Shown: one piece after another, positions 7,956 through 17,555 of the stretch | How the letters are laid out: each line of letters starts with the position of its first letter | How positions within the stretch are numbered: position 1 is the stretch's first letter | DNA from: JAUSIF01 sp963711595 | GTDB taxonomy: Bacteria; Pseudomonadota; Alphaproteobacteria; Rhizobiales; Xanthobacteraceae | Direction: 5' to 3' | DNA length: 64,000 nucleotides | Assembly: GCA_963711595.1 (NCBI GenBank) | Contig: CAVQER010000005.1 | Span: forward strand, 558,001-622,000 | Notes under the pieces: model-generated | What the model saw: only the letters and a program-made list of their open reading frames with translations | Database searches by the model: none | What the model was told of the DNA's origin: nothing | Made by a program: the position numbers and the translations under genes

Positions 7956-8575
7956 TTCAGGCGCGCCTCCAACGCATCGAGCGCGGCCTTCGTCAGCACG
8001 AGCTTTGTGCGGCGCAGGATGTCGTAAACGTTGATGCCTGCGACCGGCAGCACATCCACGTATGCGAGATTGCGCGCCGCGAGCCCGAAGTTCTTTTCGA
8101 CCTCCGCGCCGTCGATCACGAGGGCGGAAGTGACACCGAGCTTCTCGAAATTCTTCACGAGCGTCTTGGTCTTCGGATCCCCGAGCTTCAGCGCGTCGAT
8201 CACGATGATGTCCGAGGTCTTCGCCTTCGACGAAAGCGCGTGCTTCAGTGCGAGCGAACGCAACTGTTTCGGCAGATCGGTCGCGTGGCTGCGCACAACC
8301 GGACCGAACGAACGGCCGCCGCCGCGAAAAAGATTCACCCGCGCCGAGCTGTGCCGTGCGCGGCCCGTACCCTTCTGCGCGTACATCTTCTTTCCGGTGC
8401 GCCAGATTTCCGAGCGGCCCTTGGTCTTGTGCGTGCCACGCTGACGCTTGGCGAGCTGCCAGTTCACGCAGCGATGCAGGAGATCCGCGCGCGGCTCGAG
8501 TCCGAAGATTTCGTCGGCGACCTTGACCGACCCCGACTTTTTGCCGTCGAGAGACAGAACGGTGAGTTCCATCAC
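7952..8575 (-). CDS. rplD: 50S ribosomal protein L4
   Basis: L4 lines the exit tunnel opposite L22. It has 207 residues, with the conserved Arg/Gly loop KMYAQKGTGRARHSSARVN and GGRSFGPVVRSHATDLPKQ. It overlaps both neighbours by 4 bases (ATGA at the rplC end and at the rplW start). In gammaproteobacteria L4 represses the S10 operon; no such leader is evident here because the array is fused to the str genes. Confidence 0.97.
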   Translation of the reverse strand: MMELTVLSLDGKKSGSVKVADEIFGLEPRADLLHRCVNWQLAKRQRGTHKTKGRSEIWRTGKKMYAQKGTGRARHSSARVNLFRGGGRSFGPVVRSHATDLPKQLRSLALKHALSSKAKTSDIIVIDALKLGDPKTKTLVKNFEKLGVTSALVIDGAEVEKNFGLAARNLAYVDVLPVAGINVYDILRRTKLVLTKAALDALEARLK

Positions 8576-9423
8576 TTCTTTCCCCCACTCTTCGGCTTGG
8601 CCTTGGCCTTTTCCTTAGGCTTCGGCTCCGCCTTGGCAGCAGGCTTCGCTTCCGCAGCCTTCGCCTCGGATTTGGGCTCGGCTTTGGCTTCGGATTTCGC
8701 TTCCGCCTTCGGCTTTGTCTTCTTCTCGGGCTCCGGCGTGTATTCGGTCGGCTCGCGGAACTTGCCCGGCTTGGGCGCTTCCTCCGGGAGCGGGCGCTTC
8801 ACCGCATCGCGCACGAGAATCATTCCGCCTTTCGAGCCCGGCACCGCGCCTTCAACGAGCAAAAGTCCGCGCTCGACGTCCGTACGCACGACTTTGAGAT
8901 TGAGGGTTGTCACGGTCGCATCGCCCATGTGGCCGGCCATCTTCTTGTTCTTGAACACCTTGCCGGGATCCTGACGGCCGCCGGTAGAGCCATGCGAACG
9001 GTGCGAAACCGAAACACCGTGCGAGGCGCGCAGGCCGCCGAAGTTGTGCCGTTTCATCGCGCCGGCGAAGCCCTTGCCGACCGAAGTGCCGGTCACGTCC
9101 ACGAACTGACCGACCACGAAATGATCCGCAGTCAACTCGGCGCCGACCGGGATCAGGGCATCGGTAGACACGCGGAACTCGGCCATCTCGCTCTTCGGCG
9201 CGATCTTGCTCGCCGCGAAATGGCCGCGCATCGCCTTCGAGACGTTCCGCGTCTTGCGCGCGCCTGAGCCGAGCTGCAGCGCGACGTATCCGTTCTTTTC
9301 AACCGTGCGGTGCGCGACGACCTGGCAATTGTCGAGCTTCAGCACCGTGACGGGCACGTGCTCGCCTGCGTCTGTGAAGACGCGGGTCATGCCGAGCTTC
9401 TGTGCGATCACTCCGGAACGCAT
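8572..9423 (-). CDS. rplC: 50S ribosomal protein L3 with lysine/alanine-rich tail
   Basis: L3 is an early assembly protein close to the peptidyl-transferase centre. The core begins MRSGVIAQKLGMTRVFTDAG and includes GLRASHGVSVSHRSHGSTGG and GKVFKNKKMAGHMGDATVTT. Total length is 283 residues because about 60 residues of Lys/Ala/Glu/Pro repeats follow the core (from about residue 222). Such tails occur in some alphaproteobacteria but this one is long. It overlaps rplD by 4 bases. Confidence 0.96.
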   Translation of the reverse strand: MRSGVIAQKLGMTRVFTDAGEHVPVTVLKLDNCQVVAHRTVEKNGYVALQLGSGARKTRNVSKAMRGHFAASKIAPKSEMAEFRVSTDALIPVGAELTADHFVVGQFVDVTGTSVGKGFAGAMKRHNFGGLRASHGVSVSHRSHGSTGGRQDPGKVFKNKKMAGHMGDATVTTLNLKVVRTDVERGLLLVEGAVPGSKGGMILVRDAVKRPLPEEAPKPGKFREPTEYTPEPEKKTKPKAEAKSEAKAEPKSEAKAAEAKPAAKAEPKPKEKAKAKPKSGGKK

Positions 9424-9442
9424 TGTCGTGTCTGTCCTGTGC

Positions 9443-9751
9443 TCAGAGCTTGATCTCGACGTCGACGCCGGCGGCGAGATCGAGCTTCATCAGCGCGTCC
9501 ACCGTTTGCGGCGTCGGATCGACGATATCGAGCAGCCTCTTGTGCGTACGCATCTCGAATTGCTCGCGACTCTTCTTGTCGATGTGCGGCGAGCGATTTA
9601 CCGTGAATTTCTCAATCCGCGTGGGCAACGGAATTGGCCCACGCACCTGCGCGCCCGTGCGCTTGGCGGTCGCCACGATCTCGCGCGTCGACGCGTCGAG
9701 AATGCGGTGATCGAACGCCTTAAGGCGGATCCGGATGTTCTGGCCGTTCAT
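9443..9751 (-). CDS. rpsJ: 30S ribosomal protein S10
   Basis: S10 is a 30S head protein that also pairs with NusB in antitermination. It is 102 residues, starting MNGQNIRIRLKAFDHRILDA, with VRGPIPLPTRIEKFTVNRSP at the centre. It is first of the S10 block and lies 37 bases downstream of tuf copy 1. Confidence 0.97.
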   Translation of the reverse strand: MNGQNIRIRLKAFDHRILDASTREIVATAKRTGAQVRGPIPLPTRIEKFTVNRSPHIDKKSREQFEMRTHKRLLDIVDPTPQTVDALMKLDLAAGVDVEIKL

Positions 9752-9788
9752 ATTTTTCTCCAGCGCGCTTGCTCAGCCGAACTCCGAA

Positions 9789-10980
<1,192 letters not shown>

Positions 10981-11027
10981 CGCACTCTCTCCACGTCTTC
11001 GGCCGGCTCAAAAAATGCTTAGAGGTC

Positions 11028-13101
11028 TCAGGCGTATTTCGCCTGGACCTCTTCAGCGACATTCTGCGGTACGCGCTCGTAGTGATCGAACTGCATCGTG
11101 AACGTAGCTCGACCCTGGCTCATCGAGCGCAGGGTATTCACGTAACCGAACATGTTTGCGAGCGGCACCATTGCGGAAATGACGTTCGCGTTGCCGCGCA
11201 TGTCCTGGCCCTGAATCTGGCCGCGTCGCGAATTGAGGTCGCCAATGACGCCGCCGGTGTAGTCCTCGGGAGTCACCACCTCGACCTTCATGATCGGCTC
11301 GAGTAGCACCGGACCGCCCTTCTGCAGCGCCTCGCGCACCGCGGCGCGCGAAGCGATCTCGAAGGCGAGCGCCGACGAGTTCACGTCATGGTAGGCGCCG
11401 TCGATGAGCGTCACCTTGAGGTCAACCACCGGGAAGCCGGCGAGCACGCCGGACCCGAGCACGCTCTCGAGGCCCTTTTCGACGCCCGGTATGTATTCCT
11501 TCGGTACCGAACCGCCGACGATCTCGTTCTCGAATTCGAAGCCGGAACCGGGCGCACCGGGCTCCGCGACGATCTTCACGCGCGCGTACTGCCCCGAGCC
11601 GCCGGTCTGCTTCTTGTGCGTGTAATCAACCGTCGTTCGCCTCGTAATCTTCTCACGATAGGCGACCTGCGGCGCGCCGATGTTCGCGTCGACCTTGTAG
11701 GTGCGCTTCAGGATGTCGACCTTGATGTCGAGGTGAAGCTCGCCCATGCCCTTGAGGATCGTCTGTCCCGATTCCTGGTCGGTCGAGACGCGGAACGACG
11801 GGTCCTCGGCCGCGAGCTTCGCCAGCGCGACTCCGAGCTTCTCCTGGTCGGCCTTCGACTTCGGCTCGATCGCGATCTCGATCACCGGATCCGGAAAATC
11901 CATCTTCTCCAGAATCACCACATCGTCCGGATCGCTCAGCGTGTCGCCCGTGCGTACTTCCTTGAGACCCGCCAGCGCGACAATGTCGCCAGCGAAGGCC
12001 TCCTTGATGTCCTCGCGATTGTTTGCGTGCATCAGCAGCATGCGGCCGATGCGCTCTTTCTTCTCGCGCGTCGAGTTGTAGACGCCCGTGCCGCTCCGCA
12101 ACGTGCCCGAATAGATACGGCAGAAGGTGATCGTGCCGACGAACGGATCGTCCATGATCTTGAACGCGAGTAACGCGAGCGGCTCGTTGTCATCCGGCTT
12201 GCGGATGAGTTCGTTGCCCTTCTCGTCGATGCCCTTGACCGGAGGCACTTCCACGGGAGACGGCAGGTAGTCGACAACGGCGTCGAGCAAGGGCTGCACG
12301 CCCTTGTTCTTGAAGGCCGAACCGCACAGCACCGGATAAAAAGCGCCGGTCACGACGGCCTTGCGGATGAGCCTCTTCAGCGTCGCCTCGTCGGGTTCTT
12401 TGCCATCGAGGTAAGCTGCCATTGCCGCGTCATCGAGTTCGACTGCGGCCTCCACGAGCTTTTCGCGGTATTCCTTCGCCTGGTCGGCCATGTCGGCTGG
12501 AATATCGACGTCGTGAAATTTTGCCCCGAGCAACTCATCGTCCCAAATGACGCCCTTCATTCGGACCAGGTCGACGATGCCCTTGAACTGCTGCTCTGCG
12601 CCGATTGGAAGCTGGATCGCCACCGGCTTTGCGCCTAGACGATCGACGATGTCCGAGAGGCAGCGGAAGAAGTCAGCGCCGATCTTGTCCATCTTGTTGG
12701 CGAATACGATGCGCGGGACTTTGTACTTGTCGCCCTGACGCCACACGGTCTCTGTCTGCGGCTCAACGCCCTGGTTCGAGTTCGAGCACGCATACGGCGC
12801 CGTCGAGCACGCGCAAGCTGCGCTCGACTTCGATCGTGAAGTCTACGTGGCCCGGCGTATCGATGATGTTGAGGCGCTTGTCTTTCCAGAAGGCAGTCGT
12901 CGCGGCGGACGTGATCGTGATGCCGCGCTCTTGTTCCTGCTCCATCCAGTCCATGGTGGCCGCGCCGTCATGGACTTCGCCGATCTTGTGGCTCTTGCCT
13001 GTGTAGTAGAGGATCCGCTCGGTCGTCGTCGTTTTTCCGGCATCAATGTGCGCCATGATGCCGAAGTTGCGGTAGTCCTCGATTTTATGAACGCGCGGCA
13101 T
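11028..13101 (-). CDS. fusA: Elongation factor G, single frameshift
   Basis: EF-G drives ribosomal translocation using GTP. The N-terminus reads MPRVHKIEDYRNFGIMAHID with P-loop AHIDAGKTTTTERI, then DTPGHVDF. Near 12781 an extra T (gagttcgag where gagtcgag is expected) turns the expected VLDSNQGVEPQTE into VLELEPGR and a stop. The rest of the protein, from VWRQGDKYKVPRIVFANKMD to EEVQAKYA, follows in the neighbouring frame. Without that base the gene encodes 690 residues, normal for EF-G. EF-G is essential and no second copy is in the window, so I read the break as a sequence error. Confidence 0.94.
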
Positions 13102-13122
13102 ATCCGGGAATCCTCTGGGTCC

Positions 13123-13593
13123 TCACCAGCGATAATGGGAGAAGGCGCGGTTCGCCTCCGCCATGCGGTGAGTGTCCTCGCGCTTCTTGACGGCGTTTCC
13201 CCGGTTATTGGACGCGTCGAGCAATTCGCCCGACAGCTTATCGACCATTGTTTTTTCGTTGCGTTCGCGCGCTGCGTCGATGATCCAGCGAATCGCGAGC
13301 GTGGTGCGGCGCTCTGGCCGTACTTCGACTGGTACCTGGTAGGTGGCGCCGCCGACGCGGCGTGACCGTACTTCGATCGCCGGCGCGACGTTTTCAAGGG
13401 CTTGTTCGAAAACAGCGACCGGGCTCTGCTTCACTTTTCCTTCGATCTGATCGAGCGCCCCGTACACGATCAACTCCGCAACCGACTTCTTGCCCTGCTT
13501 CATCACGGAATTCATGAAGCGGCTGACGGTCAGGCTGCCAAATTTCGGATCCGGCAGCAGTTCGCGACGTTCGGCTCGGTGACGGCGGGACAT
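13123..13593 (-). CDS. rpsG: 30S ribosomal protein S7
   Basis: S7 nucleates assembly of the 30S head and contacts the E-site tRNA. It is 156 residues, starting MSRRHRAERRELLPDPKFGS, and ends HRMAEANRAFSHYRW, typical of bacterial S7. It is separated from rpsL by an 85-base gap filled largely with a palindromic repeat, and from fusA by 21 bases. Confidence 0.97.
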   Translation of the reverse strand: MSRRHRAERRELLPDPKFGSLTVSRFMNSVMKQGKKSVAELIVYGALDQIEGKVKQSPVAVFEQALENVAPAIEVRSRRVGGATYQVPVEVRPERRTTLAIRWIIDAARERNEKTMVDKLSGELLDASNNRGNAVKKREDTHRMAEANRAFSHYRW

Positions 13594-13628
13594 CGTTCAG
13601 GCCTCTATCTCTCTTCTTTGTCTCGCGA

Positions 13629-13681
13629 GATCCCGGGTCTCGCTGCGCTCGCCCGGGATGATCCTCGCTACGCTCGGATCA
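13629..13681 (-). repeat. Palindromic intergenic element, copy A (rpsL-rpsG)
   Basis: In the direction of transcription the element starts at the rpsL stop codon (TGATCCGAGCG) and forms two hairpins: GATCC/GGATC, then ATCCCGGG/CCCGGGAT closed by CGAGCGCAGCGAGA. The same element follows rplL at 36182-36245. It resembles the short palindromic repeats scattered in rhizobial genomes. It lies inside the rpsL-rpsG transcript. Confidence 0.8.
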
Positions 13682-14050
13682 TTTCGGACGCTTGGCGCCG
13701 TAAAGCGAACGGCGTTGTTTGCGGTTCTTGACGCCCTGGGTATCGAGGACGCCGCGGAGAATGTGGTAGCGCACGCCCGGCAGGTCCTTGACGCGGCCGC
13801 CGCGGATCATGACGACCGAGTGCTCCTGCAGGTTATGTCCCTCACCGGGGATGTAGCCGATCACTTCGAAGCCATTGGTCAGGCGCACCTTCGCGACCTT
13901 GCGCAGCGCCGAGTTCGGCTTCTTCGGTGTCGTCGTGTACACGCGCGTGCACACGCCGCGCTTCTGCGGACTCGCCTGCAGCGCCGGCGCCTTGTTCCGG
14001 AAACGCGGAGCAACCCGCGGCTTACGGATCAGCTGATTGATGGTCGGCAT
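13679..14050 (-). CDS. rpsL: 30S ribosomal protein S12
   Basis: S12 controls decoding at the A site and is the streptomycin-resistance locus. The start is the ATG at 14048-14050 (MPTINQLIRKPRVAPRFRN), giving 123 residues; the frame extends 19 codons upstream without similarity. The TPKKPNSALRKVAKVRL motif has the lysine found in streptomycin-sensitive strains. It is the first gene of the array. Confidence 0.97.
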   Translation of the reverse strand: MPTINQLIRKPRVAPRFRNKAPALQASPQKRGVCTRVYTTTPKKPNSALRKVAKVRLTNGFEVIGYIPGEGHNLQEHSVVMIRGGRVKDLPGVRYHILRGVLDTQGVKNRKQRRSLYGAKRPK

Positions 14051-14488
14051 TCTTCCGAACCTTCCTCGAAGTCCCGCGTCCGCCTGACCGCGCATGCGAT
14101 GACGCAAACGAAATGCGCACCATCCGCGAACTGGCGCGGAGGGTGCTTGTTCGTTGCACCGGGGACCTCAGCGCAGAATGCGCCGGGGGCCGCATACACA
14201 AGCCTGACAGTGGCTGTCAGAGGCAGCGTTTCGGGGCCCTTGGTCGATGCTTGACGCAACCGACCGGCGGCTCCGACCGCCTGCCGCAAAGTTGGGGGTT
14301 TCTAACCGCCTGAGTCGCGCCGCGTCAAGCAAAAAGCCGCGAAAATAGGGAGATCTTCCGCCCGCTCGCGTCGTTTTTGCAGCAGCGATCGCGAAAAGAC
14401 CGCGACTCTCTGCCCGGGCTCTCAGAAGACAAAAGGAAGGGTCTTGAGGCCCCTCGGTGCTGCCATGATCGCCACGGCCCTAACCCTC
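14051..14488. other. Intergenic region upstream of rpsL
   Basis: This 438-base stretch separates rpsL from the 3' end of the Liv-associated cluster, both on the minus strand. I see no gene. It holds the candidate str promoter (14300-14328), which leaves a leader of about 250 bases. No clear factor-independent terminator for the upstream membrane-protein gene was found. Confidence 0.6.
14300..14328 (-). promoter_or_regulatory. Candidate promoter of the str-S10-spc array
   Basis: On the minus strand there is a consensus-like -35 box TTGACG (14328-14323), a 17-base spacer and TTAGAA (14305-14300) at the -10 position. The -35 is strong, the -10 weak. The place, about 250 bases before rpsL, is right for the array promoter. 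Confidence 0.4.
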
Positions 14489-17176
14489 TCACTGCCCGCC
14501 CGACGAAATACGCATCGGTATGCGCCGGATATCGGCGTTCATCGCGTTGTCGTTGACGATGATCATAGCCATGACGGTGTAATCGCCGGCATCAAGCTTG
14601 CCGTTCAGATCTATTTGGAACGTCGATTCCTCGTCCAATGCGGCGACGCCCTCGAACGCAACCTGGCCCTTGTCGTCCGTCACGATGTAACGGCATTGAG
14701 GCGCTGACCGTCGCACAACGTCACGCGAAATCGACTGGATCGACGCTCGTTCGATCCTGTAGTTGCGAGCAAACTTGACCACCGTCTCGATGTCACCGAA
14801 CAGCTTGAGCCGGTTCTCGTTTTGCTCGACCTTGGTGACAAAGCCGCGTCGCGGCACAGCGTAGGCATCGTATGATCCGACCCCAAGCGGGTAGGTCAGG
14901 TCCCGGAACGCCTCGAGCGTAACGCTGTCCGCCGACCAGCGTTTTACGCGGTACGGCCCGTTCGTGACCAGGAAGTGTCCGTGCTCCTTGTAGAACGCCG
15001 CGAGCGCAGCCCAGCGCCGACGTGCCTCCTCGGCGCTCACGAGCGCCTGCAACGCCTCGGGTCGATAGCCCTCGCGCTCGAACGTCTCGACGAGCGACGC
15101 CCAACGTCCGCTCAATTGCTCGGAACGGACGAGATCGAGCCATGCGACGCCCAGCCGTACGGACTCGCTCCGCGAGAATGCCGCCCATCCGCGGCCGACG
15201 GTTTCCTCCATCAGGACGACCAAATGCCAGGGAACCGTGCTCCAGGGTGGGAGCACCGTGGCATCGGTTTCCGGGTCTTCCGGCGCTGTCGTCCCATAGA
15301 CCTCGATCGTGAACAGCTCGCGGACGAAATTGACGTCGCCAATGCGAAACGACCTCGAGACTGCGTCGCTTCCGATCGCCCGCAAGCCGATAAGTTGCCG
15401 GCGCAAGGAAGCGGTCGCGACATCGACGTCCGGATCGTAGCGCTGGCTAGGGTCGCCTCGCCTGCCCCAGCGAAAGGCAAAACTGTACGCGTATAGAATG
15501 TCCGCGAAGCTCGTCTTGGTGCCGTCGTGGAATGCGGAGCCGAGCACGCGATAGGTCAATTTCACCTTGGCGACTTTGTCCGGTCCGACCGGTCGCAGGA
15601 GACCCGTCCCGGCCTCCGGCAACATGGCGTCGCCGGGAACGGTGACCTCGGCGGCCACCACCGACGATGGCTGCGCCGGCTCGCGCCGTTCCACGATCGG
15701 CTCGGCCAAGATCGTAAGGCTGACGAACGTGTAAACCACCATCAGCGCGGTAAGTGGAATCTGCGATCGCAGCACAACGCCGCGTAGCCGCGGCGTCCGC
15801 ATCGCGACCAAGTGCGCCAGATAGACGGCAACGATGTGCCCGACGACAACCGCGGCAACTGCCGCGTACCAGGCGAAGCGCGCCCCGACGACGGCGATAT
15901 CGACTCGGTAGCCCGCTGTCCCAAAAAGATTCCATCCCCATCCGAACGGATCGGATATCAACGGAATGATGTATTGCCCCTGGATCAGCAGAAACACGAG
16001 ATAGTGCGCGAGGTGGTAGCCGATCGCGATCGGCACCAAGGTAAGGGCGAAGCGCTGCGCGATCTCATTCGGACTAAGGCGCGACGACGCGGCCGCACTC
16101 ATGAGCGCGCTGATCGCCACGTAAGCGCCGAGGAACAGCAGCCAGAATATGACCAGGCCGGCGGTTCTGATCGCGATCGACCCGAGTTCGCCCAGCCCGC
16201 CGAGACGTGCTGCAATCGCGCTCTCGAAACTCGCAAATTCCGGCGAACTCAGCAGGCCATCGTATAGGACGGTGGAAAGAAGCAGGAGCACGAACGCCGT
16301 CATCGACGGCGAGCCGGACCGCTCGTCGAGCAGACCCACGCTGAATGGCCGCAGAAGTAAAGCGGGCCGCCTGCCCGCGCGCGGTTCCGTCGGCGCGAAA
16401 CGCGCGAAAGTGCCGAAGACGACCGAAAACACCTCGCCGTGCCGCAACCAGATTTCGCGGCCGAACGCGGCCATGCCGGCCCAAGTGAGCACCGAGTAGC
16501 CGACTGCAAAACACGCAATCTGCGCAGGCACTGCCGGGGTCGGATAGACGAGCTCAATCCAGGAAAAGGCGAGCAGCAGGACGACCGCGGGCCAGACGCC
16601 GAGGGCCTCGGGGTAAGTCAAGCGAAGCGACAGTTCGGGTCGGCCGCCGGGCCTGCCGGAGAGCTGCTCCGCCCACCCGTATATCGTCCGCCATGGATTG
16701 ATTAACGGCCAGATGTCGCCGACGAACGCGGAAACGTAGGCGACACCGATCCAGACAATGACCCACACAAGCGTCGGCGCGAGATTTTGGTACGGGTTCT
16801 GGTTGCCGAAGAAACCAGCCGCCACGGCGACGAGGAACACGCCGACCGAGACGAGCCTGATCGCAGAAACGAGTGCCGGATGCGCGAGCAACCTTCCGCC
16901 AGACAGACCGAGCAGATTGAGACGGGAACGGTCGCGCGCCGGCGGGACAGGCCGGACGAACAGGCCGGCCATGATGAACGTAACGATGACGACGGCGGCC
17001 GCGCCGTAGAGATAAAGCGCGAGCGGCAACGGCAGATCGTAGCGTTGGCCAAAGCCGTGGGCGCTTGACGGTGTCGCAAACGCAAGCACAAACAAAGCCG
17101 CCGCAAACGGCAACAGCGCGCCGGATGACCGGCGACGCACCGTCTCGCTAGCGCGGAAGAACCTCGAGCTGAACAA
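14489..17176 (-). CDS. Polytopic membrane protein with large C-terminal extracytoplasmic-type domain
   Basis: The 895-residue product has a hydrophobic leader, the sequence AHGFGQRYDLPLPLALYLYG (near residue 40), and about ten membrane segments up to residue 485. A soluble domain of about 400 residues follows. That domain (LTYRVLGSAFHDGTKTSFAD; then HFLVTNGPYRVKRWSADSVT) is paralogous to the C-terminal half of the gene at 22152-24538. Short stretches recall family-5 (DppA-like) solute-binding proteins, so a ligand-binding role is possible but unproven. I have a vague memory of similar multi-pass proteins labelled fenitrothion hydrolase in databases; I could not check it and do not rely on it. 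The start overlaps the cupredoxin-like gene by 29 bases. It is last in the nine-gene cluster and has no frameshifts. Confidence 0.85.
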   Translation of the reverse strand: MFSSRFFRASETVRRRSSGALLPFAAALFVLAFATPSSAHGFGQRYDLPLPLALYLYGAAAVVIVTFIMAGLFVRPVPPARDRSRLNLLGLSGGRLLAHPALVSAIRLVSVGVFLVAVAAGFFGNQNPYQNLAPTLVWVIVWIGVAYVSAFVGDIWPLINPWRTIYGWAEQLSGRPGGRPELSLRLTYPEALGVWPAVVLLLAFSWIELVYPTPAVPAQIACFAVGYSVLTWAGMAAFGREIWLRHGEVFSVVFGTFARFAPTEPRAGRRPALLLRPFSVGLLDERSGSPSMTAFVLLLLSTVLYDGLLSSPEFASFESAIAARLGGLGELGSIAIRTAGLVIFWLLFLGAYVAISALMSAAASSRLSPNEIAQRFALTLVPIAIGYHLAHYLVFLLIQGQYIIPLISDPFGWGWNLFGTAGYRVDIAVVGARFAWYAAVAAVVVGHIVAVYLAHLVAMRTPRLRGVVLRSQIPLTALMVVYTFVSLTILAEPIVERREPAQPSSVVAAEVTVPGDAMLPEAGTGLLRPVGPDKVAKVKLTYRVLGSAFHDGTKTSFADILYAYSFAFRWGRRGDPSQRYDPDVDVATASLRRQLIGLRAIGSDAVSRSFRIGDVNFVRELFTIEVYGTTAPEDPETDATVLPPWSTVPWHLVVLMEETVGRGWAAFSRSESVRLGVAWLDLVRSEQLSGRWASLVETFEREGYRPEALQALVSAEEARRRWAALAAFYKEHGHFLVTNGPYRVKRWSADSVTLEAFRDLTYPLGVGSYDAYAVPRRGFVTKVEQNENRLKLFGDIETVVKFARNYRIERASIQSISRDVVRRSAPQCRYIVTDDKGQVAFEGVAALDEESTFQIDLNGKLDAGDYTVMAMIIVNDNAMNADIRRIPMRISSGGQ

Positions 17177-17555
17177 TGGGGGCTCCGTGCGTGTGGCCGC
17201 CGCCCGCCGCCTGCGGCTTGTGCTCCTGAACCGAAAATCTTCCCGTTGCCTGCGCCGTGAACTTCATTTCCGAGATGGCGCCCGGCTCGACTTTTTGTTC
17301 GATATCGTAGCCATGCAGGTGCAGGGCGATGGGTTGATCCGAGCTCCAACGCAATCTGACGAGATCATTTTGCCTGACGCGGACGAGCCGCGACTTCGCC
17401 GGCACTTGTCCGCGCTCGATGCGCAGATCGAAGGTCACGTCGTCGGCCTTCGCACCAGTACCCGCAAGGACCGGCCCCAGCGTCAGCGCAAGCGCTGCGA
17501 TGCCTTGTACGCACCAGGCAGAGGCGGGGATCATGAATGCCCACCCTCGCTTCAT
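17148..17555 (-). CDS. Secreted cupredoxin-fold protein lacking cysteine
   Basis: The start is the ATG at 17553-17555 (MKRGWAFMIPASAWCVQG), overlapping the stop of the upstream gene as ATGA. The 135-residue product has a signal peptide to about residue 37 (PVLAGTGAKADD). A beta-rich domain follows, with LRWSSDQPIALHLHGYDIEQ and the C-terminal EHKPQAAGGGHTHGAPIVQL. The shape matches cupredoxin-like domains, but the mature part has no cysteine, so a type-1 blue copper site is not possible. The remaining His residues (HLHG, EHK, GHTHG) could bind a metal differently. Its place between the two halves of the split paralogue suggests it works with them in the periplasm. Confidence 0.8.
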   Translation of the reverse strand: MKRGWAFMIPASAWCVQGIAALALTLGPVLAGTGAKADDVTFDLRIERGQVPAKSRLVRVRQNDLVRLRWSSDQPIALHLHGYDIEQKVEPGAISEMKFTAQATGRFSVQEHKPQAAGGGHTHGAPIVQLEVLPR

